64,000 nucleotides of DNA from Kriegella aquimaris. Its GTDB lineage: Bacteria > Bacteroidota > Bacteroidia > Flavobacteriales > Flavobacteriaceae. The notes below the pieces were generated by a model. It had not been told where the DNA came from. It did no database searches and saw only the letters and a list, made by a program, of their open reading frames with translations. The stretch covers positions 124,001 to 188,000 of the forward strand of contig NZ_FNGV01000006.1 in the NCBI RefSeq assembly GCF_900103215.1. The letters run 5' to 3'. Of this stretch, positions 7,991-15,724 are shown in pieces (position 1 is the stretch's first letter; every line of letters begins with the position of its first letter). The translations under genes were made by a program, and so were the position numbers.

Positions 7991-9466
7991 TTAATTTTCT
8001 AGATTGGTCTGTACAGTATATTGTTTATAAAGTTTAGTTTCTTTAAAAGATTTTTTGAACGCTTTTTGTTGCTTTTCATTCAATCTAAGTCGTTCGCTTT
8101 CAATTTTATCTTTTAAGGTTACTTTTTCATCAAAGTCATAAAACAGGTCTTTTTCATTCATTATGATAAGCCGTCCTTTGGTCTTATTTATTAAATCCTT
8201 TAAAATACCTCGATTCGGCATTGTACTTTTCCAATTACTACTAATAGCTTCAAAATCTAATGTAGCCATTGCCACCAAATCTGAAGATGTCATCATTTCA
8301 AGTCCTTTTTCTTTAGCAGTACCGTTGTGACTCAAATGATGCGCTACTTTATAAAAGACAGTTCGGTTCAATAAATCTTCAGTTAAGTGTTTACCCTTTT
8401 TACCTTTCTTGTTCCATTCAATATTATGCCAACTTTCCCAGCTTCCAAACTCAGCATCTCCCGGAAACAACATTACCCTTCCAGAATCTTCAAATTCGAT
8501 AGCCATTGCCAAACTTAAATTATTGATTCCTGTATTAACCCTAAGAGCCAAATTTCCAGCTCCACTTACTAACCAATCCAAATCAATCGTTCTCCAAAAA
8601 CTATCTGATTGATTATAATAATTTTTGGACTTTGCAGAGGAATCGTTATATTTTTCATCAAATGGAGATTGGCCCATCGCTGAAGATTGCTCAGTGATTA
8701 CCGCAGAAAAGGAATCACTCCTTTTTAAGACTTTATTGTGATCATAAGTGTCTTCGCTTCCTTTTTTACCATGCTCCTTTTTTATTGCCTCAAAAGATTC
8801 TGGAGGACCTAGAATGTGAAACTTAATTCCTGGAAGTTTAGATATGGATTCTATTTCTCCGGGCTTACAATATTTGATATTATCTTTTGCTATCTGCTTT
8901 TTGATTATTTCCATTCCTTTTAAACCACCTTTATATTTCCCTGAGCTATCAACAGAGAAATGGAGCTCTTTAAAATCGTTAAGGGAGCTAGAAAATTTCT
9001 TAAAACGTTTCACCACTTCAGTTCCATTGAACCCTTTACTAAGTTGTACTGTCAATTTTTCATCCTGAATTGCCAAACTTATTTTATCAGAAGCGATAGC
9101 CAAGGCTTTCTTCTTTTGACCAAATTTATCCTTCCATTCTTTAACCAAATCATTCTGGTCATCTTCGCTCCAAGCCATCCAAACCTCATCTATAGTAAAA
9201 TTTTTAGTAAACAAGTCTGAACATGCATCAAATAGATAAACATGGTCCTTATGCTCGTGTGTAATAACCAGTAAGTCTATATGGCCGGAGACGTACTTTT
9301 TTAGATTTCTAACATATTTACTCAAATGTGATTTGGTACCTTTCCAAGTGCCACCATCGATCATCATTGTGAATTTTTGTGATTCATCAGAAAAAAATTT
9401 GAGGACAAAACAGTCCCCTGTACCGGTTCCGTACATCCTGATATCTGCGTGTGTAATATTTGACAT
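7991..9466 (-). CDS. Metallo-beta-lactamase-fold hydrolase (ComEC-like domain)
   Basis: The N-terminus GTGTGDCFVLKFF and MIDGG resemble the stand-alone ComEC/Rec2-type MBL hydrolases. The metal motif HxHxDH is HEHKDH at residues 70-75. A metal Asp is likely in FPGDAEF (Asp337) and later His ligands in VAHHLSHNG (376-380). An insert of about 200 residues separates the first motif from the rest. There is no signal peptide or membrane segment, so it should be cytoplasmic. Substrates of the fold range from phosphodiesters to lactams; none is assigned here. It starts 6 bp after the peptidase gene, indicating translational coupling. Confidence 0.8.
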   Translation of the reverse strand: MSNITHADIRMYGTGTGDCFVLKFFSDESQKFTMMIDGGTWKGTKSHLSKYVRNLKKYVSGHIDLLVITHEHKDHVYLFDACSDLFTKNFTIDEVWMAWSEDDQNDLVKEWKDKFGQKKKALAIASDKISLAIQDEKLTVQLSKGFNGTEVVKRFKKFSSSLNDFKELHFSVDSSGKYKGGLKGMEIIKKQIAKDNIKYCKPGEIESISKLPGIKFHILGPPESFEAIKKEHGKKGSEDTYDHNKVLKRSDSFSAVITEQSSAMGQSPFDEKYNDSSAKSKNYYNQSDSFWRTIDLDWLVSGAGNLALRVNTGINNLSLAMAIEFEDSGRVMLFPGDAEFGSWESWHNIEWNKKGKKGKHLTEDLLNRTVFYKVAHHLSHNGTAKEKGLEMMTSSDLVAMATLDFEAISSNWKSTMPNRGILKDLINKTKGRLIIMNEKDLFYDFDEKVTLKDKIESERLRLNEKQQKAFKKSFKETKLYKQYTVQTNLEN

Positions 9467-9471
9467 AACTT

Positions 9472-11517
9472 CTAATGTTGGTGTAATAATGCAAAAGGCT
9501 CAAATGCATGATCATTTATAGTTGCACTAAAATATTTTTGAAATTCGCTCATGGCATTAACGCTAGTTTCGTTTTGAAACAACCATTGTTTTTCAATTGC
9601 CTCCTTATTAAGTAGTGGATTTCCCTGATTTCTATTTTTCAACCTGAAGACTAACAAAGGTTTTTTAATCGAATATTTTAGTTTACGGGAATCTAAATCA
9701 AGAATCAGCGTACAACCCCCACGATAAATAAAAGCCTTTTCCATTTTTTCCAAGGTTAAATCAACATTTCTATCTGGTATAAATGTTCGTAGTACTTTAT
9801 CATCTTTTATTATCACACCAGATTTTTGAATGATTGAAAAAACAACTTGATTTACTTTATTGCCATTTGGCCCAACTCTATTAACTAGCCTTAAATTTTG
9901 AACGGAAAACGAAGCTCCGTTTGAAGATGAGGTGCGTATACCAAAATTCTCGCCTATATTACCAAACATCAAACCAGTCATCTTAATAAAATCGTTTGAC
10001 TTGTTGAACTTAACATTTATCCTTCTATGCAGACTCATTACATACTCATCTGGCTGTAAAAGCATTTTTTTTCTTAATTCAAGACTGATGTTTCCAGAAA
10101 TGATTCCTTTAGTAATCTCATAAATATCCTTTCTGTTTGTATAATAGGCTACTTTATGGCTATAATCTCTTAAAAAATTAGCGATAATTTCTATCATAGA
10201 ATTAGGACCTTCTGGAATAGAAATTTTCGGATACCATAAACTTTCTATACTCAATGAAACAATACCTTGAGGATAGATGCCCCTTTTCTTAAATGCCTCC
10301 ATAAACGCCAGTCGGTAGGCATATGGATCGGAGCTTACCAAATCACAATCCGCAGTTATAATAGCCCTTAAATATTCTCCAAAAGTGATATCCGTAGGTG
10401 GGCAATAGTCAATTGCACGTATACACATGTATAAAACATGTTGAGCAGTTTTAGAAGCCTCCGTGGCTAACCGATTAACCAAATCCGGATGCAATTCACC
10501 TTGTGGTAATATTCCAGTTCCATTAGAAGCTATTCTATTTAAATCAGCCACTCTTCTTTCATAAATGGCTAGAAAAGCATCAAATACGGCAGCTACTAAA
10601 ATTCCGCCCCGATGATGCGGTTCCATTACCTCGTTATATTCATTGGGATTGGGAATATTTTTTTCCCATTCACCTGTTTCTTCGTTTATTCCGCCTATTG
10701 CATCCCTCAAGCTGCCGTAATGTCCGATGGCGACTCCAAATTGCTGAGCTAATTCTCCCAACAAATTTTGTCGTGATAAATCACCTCTTGTAACAGCAAT
10801 TTGATGTTTTAGTACATCTGGAAAAGTAAAGTGTTGGAATAAAGCCACCAAATCTGCAAAGCCTTCATGAAAAGCCAGAACGTCTGGATTGGACGGTTCG
10901 TTATAATGTCTTTGCAACCCGTCCAGAATAGCATGCGTAGTCTCGTGGGCGATTATATCGTGACTTAGGCATGTGTAAACCAATGTTCCGGGCATTTGGT
11001 CCTTTTGATCCATAGGGTTTGAATGGAAGTATCCAAAAAGTAAAGCCTTTTTTTGAGGACTATAATAAGCATTGGCCTCTCTTATAGCATGAGGATAAAT
11101 ACGAATTCTATCTATATATTCCTCATATTTTGATTTACCATTTTGTGGGTCATAGTCTAATTTTCGTGTAGACCATAGCATCTTCCTTCCTAGAGCACGT
11201 TCAAAGTTTTTGATTGTGGTCATTACAACAGCGTAAACCATTTGCTGATGGAATTTTGGGTTACTCTCACTTGGAGCTAAACCATTTTCTGCTAAAATAC
11301 TTTGATTGTTAAAATCAATGGTTTCATAAAACTCTTTTACAGAGGGGTCGTAATCAATTATTTCAACATACTCTCCTCGCAAGGTCCCATCGGAGTAATC
11401 AATTTCCTCCCACGGAACTTCATAAGTGATTTCATTAATTTGATGGGTTTCTAAACGGATTGATAATGACGGGTCAAAAGCGTATCCACGCAATTTCCTA
11501 ACGGATGGTAAATCCAT
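9472..11517 (-). CDS. Gluzincin-type zinc metallopeptidase (HETTH), first gene of operon
   Basis: 681 residues. HETTH at 191-195 is the HExxH zinc motif. HEGFADL at 217-223 supplies Glu218 as the likely third ligand, about 23 residues later as in gluzincins (thermolysin-like). The segment before it (DRIRIYPHAIREANAYYSP) and after it (PDVLAFHEGFADLVALFQHF) has the texture of a conserved family. There is no signal peptide, so a cytoplasmic peptidase is expected. The C-terminal ~250 residues form an unrecognised domain. It heads the operon and is followed by 7991-9466 after 6 bp. ATG start at 11517. Confidence 0.75.
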   Translation of the reverse strand: MDLPSVRKLRGYAFDPSLSIRLETHQINEITYEVPWEEIDYSDGTLRGEYVEIIDYDPSVKEFYETIDFNNQSILAENGLAPSESNPKFHQQMVYAVVMTTIKNFERALGRKMLWSTRKLDYDPQNGKSKYEEYIDRIRIYPHAIREANAYYSPQKKALLFGYFHSNPMDQKDQMPGTLVYTCLSHDIIAHETTHAILDGLQRHYNEPSNPDVLAFHEGFADLVALFQHFTFPDVLKHQIAVTRGDLSRQNLLGELAQQFGVAIGHYGSLRDAIGGINEETGEWEKNIPNPNEYNEVMEPHHRGGILVAAVFDAFLAIYERRVADLNRIASNGTGILPQGELHPDLVNRLATEASKTAQHVLYMCIRAIDYCPPTDITFGEYLRAIITADCDLVSSDPYAYRLAFMEAFKKRGIYPQGIVSLSIESLWYPKISIPEGPNSMIEIIANFLRDYSHKVAYYTNRKDIYEITKGIISGNISLELRKKMLLQPDEYVMSLHRRINVKFNKSNDFIKMTGLMFGNIGENFGIRTSSSNGASFSVQNLRLVNRVGPNGNKVNQVVFSIIQKSGVIIKDDKVLRTFIPDRNVDLTLEKMEKAFIYRGGCTLILDLDSRKLKYSIKKPLLVFRLKNRNQGNPLLNKEAIEKQWLFQNETSVNAMSEFQKYFSATINDHAFEPFALLHQH

Positions 11518-11656
11518 ATAAATGGTTGTTTTAGTCTAAATAATAATTCTGCTTCAAACTAGCAATTGGGGGAGGTGTAGGAACTCACGTTCATTGGAGA
11601 AAAACAAGATACTAAAAATAATTTAATTCTTACAAAATAAATTGATTTGATTCTTA

Positions 11657-11664
11657 CAAATATA
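11657..11664 (-). promoter_or_regulatory. Possible -7 element of the hydrolase operon
   Basis: On the minus strand TATATTTG matches the Bacteroidota -7 consensus TANNTTTG, about 140 bp upstream of the peptidase start. No clear TTG -33 box is seen at the right distance, so the call is weak. Confidence 0.3.
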
Positions 11665-11919
11665 AAATTTAACTAGTAAGCTCGATTTTTTTTGAAATCT
11701 CGGATTTTGCGAAATAGGGTATGTTCTTATTGGAAAATTGGTTAATTTTTAAATTGGTAAAAAGACCAGAACCTAACCTTCAAGTAGCCAATATATAGAG
11801 TTTCACCAAACTTTAGTTTTTTATGCTTATCGAATAGCTGACTTTCTATTATGCGTAATGACACATACTTTGTTTTTTTCTTGAAATTATATGTTTTTAC
11901 GTATAATTATATTTTGTTG

Positions 11920-12044
11920 CCTAAATCCCACTCAGTACATTCCCGCTCCATTACGTTGCACTGCATTCCAGGGAAAGAGCCTCGCTACAATAGGTTTTGG
12001 ATACAACCCCGAAGTTTGAAATCTCCATTTCATTATTCCCGTTG
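11920..12044 (-). repeat. Dispersed repeat R1 (pairs with 26999-27122)
   Basis: Read on the minus strand, this segment aligns with the plus strand at 26999-27122 over about 120 nt. Shared blocks in the same order include TTGTRTCCAA, GGAATGNAG, AATGGAGCGGGAATG and CTGAG. Neither copy has a conserved open frame, so this is a non-coding repeat, perhaps of mobile origin. Confidence 0.65.
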
Positions 12045-12501
12045 AAAATACATGAGACGCAACATTCCCGACCTAAAACTTTGGGATTAAGTCCGCTTGG
12101 CCTGAATTGACATTTTCCTATTTTTTCTGCTTCAAGGAGGTTTCGAACTCGAAGAATAATGGTTTTCAACCTACTACCCGAATCTACACCCCGTCCCTTT
12201 TCCGATTATAAAGAAAACCGATTTGTTCTTAGATGAACTGCATAATCAGGCTCGTGCCTCGCTCTTTTTATAAATCCTTACTAAGCCCAAATCAGTTTTT
12301 AGTAACGATATCGAAAAGGAGAAGCGCAACGGCTCTATGGGAAGTAAAAGGAACAATTGACGGAAAAATCAATAGAATTTGTTGTCAATTATTCCTGTTT
12401 GTAGAATCAAAAAGGAAAAACGCTCTGGATATAAAAATTAAAAGGATTCTAATTTCTTATACTTGAATTTGATAGTGTTTAAAGGGCGGAACGTTTACAT
12501 A

Positions 12502-12550
12502 TTGGAGCGAGCTTTTGCGAGTGAGAATTGTAAAGCAAGAGGGTAACACG
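12502..12550 (+). repeat. Dispersed repeat A (pairs with 29083-29134)
   Basis: The block with GCTTTTGCGAGTGAGAAT, then an AGCA/AGCG core and GGGTAACACG, is matched at 29083-29134 by ACTTTTGCGGGCGAAAAT and GGGCAACACG in the same order and spacing. It is intergenic in both places. Confidence 0.55.
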
Positions 12551-12625
12551 CTAAAGCGATGTCACGTATTTTATTTATCTCATTTTCAAGTACTTGGGTG
12601 AATATGCGATTTTTATAATTACTCA

Positions 12626-12684
12626 TTTTTACTGTAAAAACCTTGGGAAGCCCCTAAACACGGCAAATTTTTACAGTAAAAACC
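12626..12684 (+). repeat. 59-bp palindromic element, copy 1
   Basis: The ends are TTTTTACTGTAAAAA and TTTTTACAGTAAAAA, a perfect 15-bp inverted repeat; each arm is also self-palindromic. The centre contains TGGGAA and TAAACA. A second element of exactly the same length, layout and central motifs, but with different arm sequence, lies 78 bp further on. Confidence 0.7.
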
Positions 12685-12762
12685 AGATTCTGAAAATATT
12701 AGTAATTTATAATTCATAGAAAACCAAATAATTATGAAAATTCGAAATTTGGGATTATAAAG

Positions 12763-12821
12763 TTTTTGCGTTAAAAACGATGGGAACCGCGGTAAACATT
12801 GAAAAATTTTGACGCAAAAAA
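12763..12821 (+). repeat. 59-bp palindromic element, copy 2
   Basis: The arms TTTTTGCGTTAAAA and TTTTGACGCAAAAA form an inverted repeat with one mismatch. The centre again has TGGGAA and TAAACA at matching positions. Compared with copy 1, both arms changed together, keeping the pairing. This points to selection on structure or to recognition as a two-armed site. Confidence 0.7.
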
Positions 12822-12955
12822 TAGTATTTGCTTCAATATGTAGCCATTCGAGCCACCCTTTTTTAAGGATTTAATTTGGTGTCCTTTGGCGCTGTATGTT
12901 GGGTGAACCAAGAGATAATTTTGAAATGTAGGGATGATATGAGGCCATAGCAAGT

Positions 12956-13141
12956 GAGACGGGCATTATCGAAGGACAGCAGTTCCTTAAAGGTGTGGTC
13001 GCTCCCCTTGAACAGGCCCATATATGTGTTCACCGTGTTGCGGGAAATGCCGAGGGCGGTCCCGATCTTACGGTTGCTGTAACCGTCCAAGTGCAAGGTA
13101 ATGATGTGTTTTAGGTCCATTGGATCAAGTGTGTTGGCCAT
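12956..13141 (-). pseudogene. IS21-family istA transposase fragment (N-terminal 62 residues)
   Basis: The ATG at 13141 starts a protein with the IstA DNA-binding N-terminus: a helix-turn-helix in YSNRKIGTALGISRNTVNTY. After residue 62 the homologous pattern stops abruptly and the frame runs into unrelated sequence (to 12863). IstA is normally about 400-500 residues and is followed by istB; both are missing. The five TGGCACA repeats directly upstream are the expected IS21 terminus. This is a truncated, inactive insertion sequence. Confidence 0.75.
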
Positions 13142-13190
13142 ATCGTGCTTTTATGTTAGCGCGATAAGGTAACTGCTTGATCTCCCGAAG

Positions 13191-13323
13191 TGGCACAAAA
13201 CGAAACGTTACGGTGTCCGCCATAAATCAAAATGGCACAGATCGAAACGTAAATACTGGCACGTTTCGGACCGAAATGCCTGGCACAAAGCCTCCGAAAT
13301 CAGTGGCACAATCCGAACCGAAA
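13191..13323 (-). mobile_element. IS21-type terminal repeats (left end)
   Basis: Five imperfect copies of a TGGCACA(N2-6)CGAAA unit start at 13191, 13233, 13257, 13281 and 13304. The first two read TGGCAC(A)n-CGAAACG. Multiple short repeats at the transposon end, upstream of istA, are typical of IS21 elements and bind the transposase. The outer boundary and target duplication could not be defined. Confidence 0.65.
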
Positions 13324-13349
13324 TAGCCACTATTTTCTGAAGCAGTTAA

Positions 13350-13487
13350 AGACCGGTTGACGAGCTTAACGGTTTTCTGAAGGAACCCCAAAAACGCGGC
13401 ATCGAGAAAATGCTCAAAGACGAACTCGATGGACATTTGGATTATGAAAAGCACCGAAGGGCCACCTGTTGTCTCAGCCTTACCTGA
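13350..13487 (+). pseudogene. IS256-family (Mutator-type) transposase fragment
   Basis: The frame reads DELNGFLKEPQKRGIEKMLK then DELDGHLDYEKHRR, the conserved N-terminal region of IS256-type transposases (usual length about 400). It has no start codon (a TAA precedes at 13347-13349) and the homology ends after about 40 residues. It abuts the IS21 repeats, so one element probably inserted in or recombined with the other. Confidence 0.65.
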
Positions 13488-13610
13488 CTATGGCCTAATG
13501 TAATTATGCTTTTCTGGTTTAATATATTTGGGTATAATTATTTTGATCTTCTTTTATTTGGTATCGGTCATAATCGGGGAATCTGAGCTGTTTTCGTTCA
13601 TCCCATGTAA

Positions 13611-13635
13611 TCATTGGGGATATATCCCCCAATGA
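13611..13635. other. Imperfect palindrome (hairpin)
   Basis: TCATTGGGGAT and ATCCCCCAATGA flank a short AT-rich centre and form a strong hairpin with one bulged base. It lies between the IS256 fragment and the end of the 13742-14176 gene. No T tract follows, so a terminator role is uncertain. The rest of 13488-13741 shows nothing recognisable. Confidence 0.35.
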
Positions 13636-13741
13636 GGCTGACTTGTTAGCTAAACATATTTAGAATTGCTAAGTTGTCTTAAGCTAATAAAGTTAAACAG
13701 CAAAGGCTTCGTATTTTTATCGTAGACCGTAACCTATAATA

Positions 13742-14176
13742 CTATTCTGTTAAACCCCTTAATTTATCAATTGATGTAGAAATAGTGCCCAATGCGGCAG
13801 AAAAGCTTACTGTTGACGGGGCAATCGTGAATGTAGCAATTGAGGCTGCTGATGCTAATAAATAGATTATACCCCCAAATATCTCTTCAGACCTTTTTAA
13901 TTTTTTGGCTACTTTTTTGAGATTTTCGGTTGATTGCTGAATTTCATCAATGTAATCTTCCATATCATCGATGATGATATTACTCTTATCGATTAGAATT
14001 TTAGAGGAGTAGTTCATCAAGGGCAAATAATAATTATCCATAATTTCTTTATACTCTCTATAGGTTAGGGAATTTTCTTTAACCAATACCTTTGCATTCT
14101 CAAATACTTTTGAGGCCATTTCATCAAAAGCATAGGAAATTTCAATCGTTTTCTTGATTATATCATCTTTTGCCAT
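13742..14176 (-). CDS. Helical protein with C-terminal hydrophobic hairpin
   Basis: 144 residues, almost entirely helical: amphipathic helices with coiled-coil character up to about 98, then a hydrophobic small-residue stretch (GGIIYLLASAASIATFTIAP and STVSFSAALGTI, about 101-135) that could insert into a membrane as a hairpin. No family recognised. It follows the lipoprotein gene 14196-15050 by 19 bp on the same strand, so the two form a unit. The shape recalls helical pore-forming components, but that is only a resemblance. Confidence 0.6.
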   Translation of the reverse strand: MAKDDIIKKTIEISYAFDEMASKVFENAKVLVKENSLTYREYKEIMDNYYLPLMNYSSKILIDKSNIIIDDMEDYIDEIQQSTENLKKVAKKLKRSEEIFGGIIYLLASAASIATFTIAPSTVSFSAALGTISTSIDKLRGLTE

Positions 14177-14195
14177 AATTTTTAATTAAGATATT

Positions 14196-15050
14196 TTATT
14201 CTGACATTAGTTTATCAAAACCCTTATAGATTCCTTTGAGATCTTTGAGTATTAATTGCATCACTTTAATATCATTTTTAGTTCCAATTGATTGGTAATT
14301 TGTTGCCAAAATGCTGTGAGCATCGCCCGATGCGGTTAAAAATTTCAATGAGTTATTTATAAGATCAATTTCATTTTTAATCTTATTCTGTAAAAACCTT
14401 ATATTTATTTTATCCAATCTGTTTCTTTTGGCAAAACCAATCTGATTATCATTATTATCTATAATCTCTCTTCTGTCGGCATCGAAGTCATCGTTCTCAT
14501 TCATATAGTCTTCAATAGTATTGTTGATTTTGACATAGAATTCTTTTCTTAATTCCAGATCCCCTTCTAATGAACCGATTATGTTTTGAAAAGAGTCATT
14601 ATTTTTCAAAATCTCATTTCTAAGTGTCTTTTGCCTTACAGTGTTATTAATTAATGAAAATATAGAATTTACAATTCTTTGTGTTCCCTCGACTGAGTAA
14701 TGTGATAAATGTGTCCAGTTGGCAGAATTAGAATTGTTCATCAGTAAATCAATCTGTTCATCAGCCGAAAAATCTGATTTTTCTGCAAATTCCTCCAGTG
14801 TTTTCCCATACGTAACTAGAAGGTCAATAGTCTTCATTCTCACGGAATCATTCAATCTAAATTTTTGGCAGTAATCGCTTTTTGCGTCATTAAAAACAAA
14901 ATCTATGTCGCAAGGTTTGTTAACATAAGTTTCCTTTAGCCGGTTTAGATTTTGAGTTATTTTTCCCATACTCTTCACAGAATCAAAAGTTGCACAGGAA
15001 TAGCATGAAATTAATAATGATGAGAAAAAAATATAATACAACTTCATCAT
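14196..15050 (-). CDS. Helical lipoprotein
   Basis: 284 residues with a lipoprotein signal (FFSSLLISCYSCAT; Cys near residue 16 or 19), so it should be anchored to an envelope membrane. The rest is charged and helical (FDSVKSMGKITQNLNRLKE; NNTIEDYMNENDDFDADRRE), with no recognised domain. It is first in a two-gene unit with 13742-14176. ATG at 15050; the adjacent ATG at 15047 is equally possible. Confidence 0.65.
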   Translation of the reverse strand: MMKLYYIFFSSLLISCYSCATFDSVKSMGKITQNLNRLKETYVNKPCDIDFVFNDAKSDYCQKFRLNDSVRMKTIDLLVTYGKTLEEFAEKSDFSADEQIDLLMNNSNSANWTHLSHYSVEGTQRIVNSIFSLINNTVRQKTLRNEILKNNDSFQNIIGSLEGDLELRKEFYVKINNTIEDYMNENDDFDADRREIIDNNDNQIGFAKRNRLDKINIRFLQNKIKNEIDLINNSLKFLTASGDAHSILATNYQSIGTKNDIKVMQLILKDLKGIYKGFDKLMSE

Positions 15051-15724
15051 AAATATTTTAAGTTACTTATTCAAAGCCAATCGAAAAATAAAATCCATTC
15101 AAATAATATTGCTTTCTCGATGTTGCTCAATCCATATCTTGAAATACTGATTGAAACTATCTTGGAACCTGACCCGCAAAGTGTGTAAATCAGAATGGCT
15201 AGGGTTTACTGCACGTAAAGTTGGGCCCTTTTTTCATAAATCGTTAGGAACTGATTCAGGAGAATGCAACAGTCCCTGATAGGCATCAATCATTATTTAG
15301 TCGCAACCCTTACCGCCAAATATGCAGATTTCATTACTGTGTCGTCCGTCGGGAGTGAGAGATTATTCTTTGTATAATTCCTGATCTTCCCATTAATGTA
15401 GGTAGATATATCAAATTTACTAAAGAAAAAAGCTTCCGACCACCTAATTGCATGTTTTTTTTTCGTAACTTATTGTCAGATTTCAGTGTCATCAATTTAG
15501 ACAAATTCCTTCTAATAGATTCCTCCTTGATAATAGCTGAAATCGTTATAGAACTTCACATCCAATATTGGATGCATCGCTGATTTTTCTTATTTGATTT
15601 GTTAAGTGGATTTACGGAATAATCCCCCCTTCTCCCATTATTTCATAGGAGCATAAATATTAGGTGCCTACTCTTCAAATCAATATTTTAAATTTTAACA
15701 ATTAACAACCAAAATTACAACGTG
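15051..15724. other. 674-bp intergenic region, no gene seen
   Basis: It lies between divergent transcription units (15050 leftward, 15725 rightward) and should contain both promoters. No frame over 60 codons, RNA or repeat is supported. Composition is mixed and may include decayed coding sequence. Confidence 0.5.

Larger units (their letters stand above)
11518..12955. other. 1.4-kb non-coding stretch with repeats
   Basis: No convincing gene was found. Short open frames at 11951-12169 and 12233-12466 have random composition. What it holds: a possible promoter for the hydrolase operon near 11657, a dispersed repeat at 11920-12044, another at 12502-12550, and two 59-bp palindromic elements at 12626 and 12763. 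It ends at the IS21 relic, so it looks like a landing zone for mobile DNA. Confidence 0.6.

Noticed and set aside
11951..12169. 72-residue minus-strand ORF
   Set aside because: It lies within dispersed repeat R1, has no protein-like pattern, and the other repeat copy does not conserve the frame.
12233..12466. 77-residue plus-strand ORF
   Set aside because: Random composition, no neighbour coupling and no recognisable domain.
12626..12821. Integron attC sites
   Set aside because: The 59-bp elements lack convincing RYYYAAC/GTTRRRY core sites and extrahelical bases, and no integron integrase is present.
13227..13454. 75-residue minus-strand ORF over the IS remnants
   Set aside because: It runs antisense to the IS256 fragment and across IS21 terminal repeats; the plus-strand frame explains the sequence.
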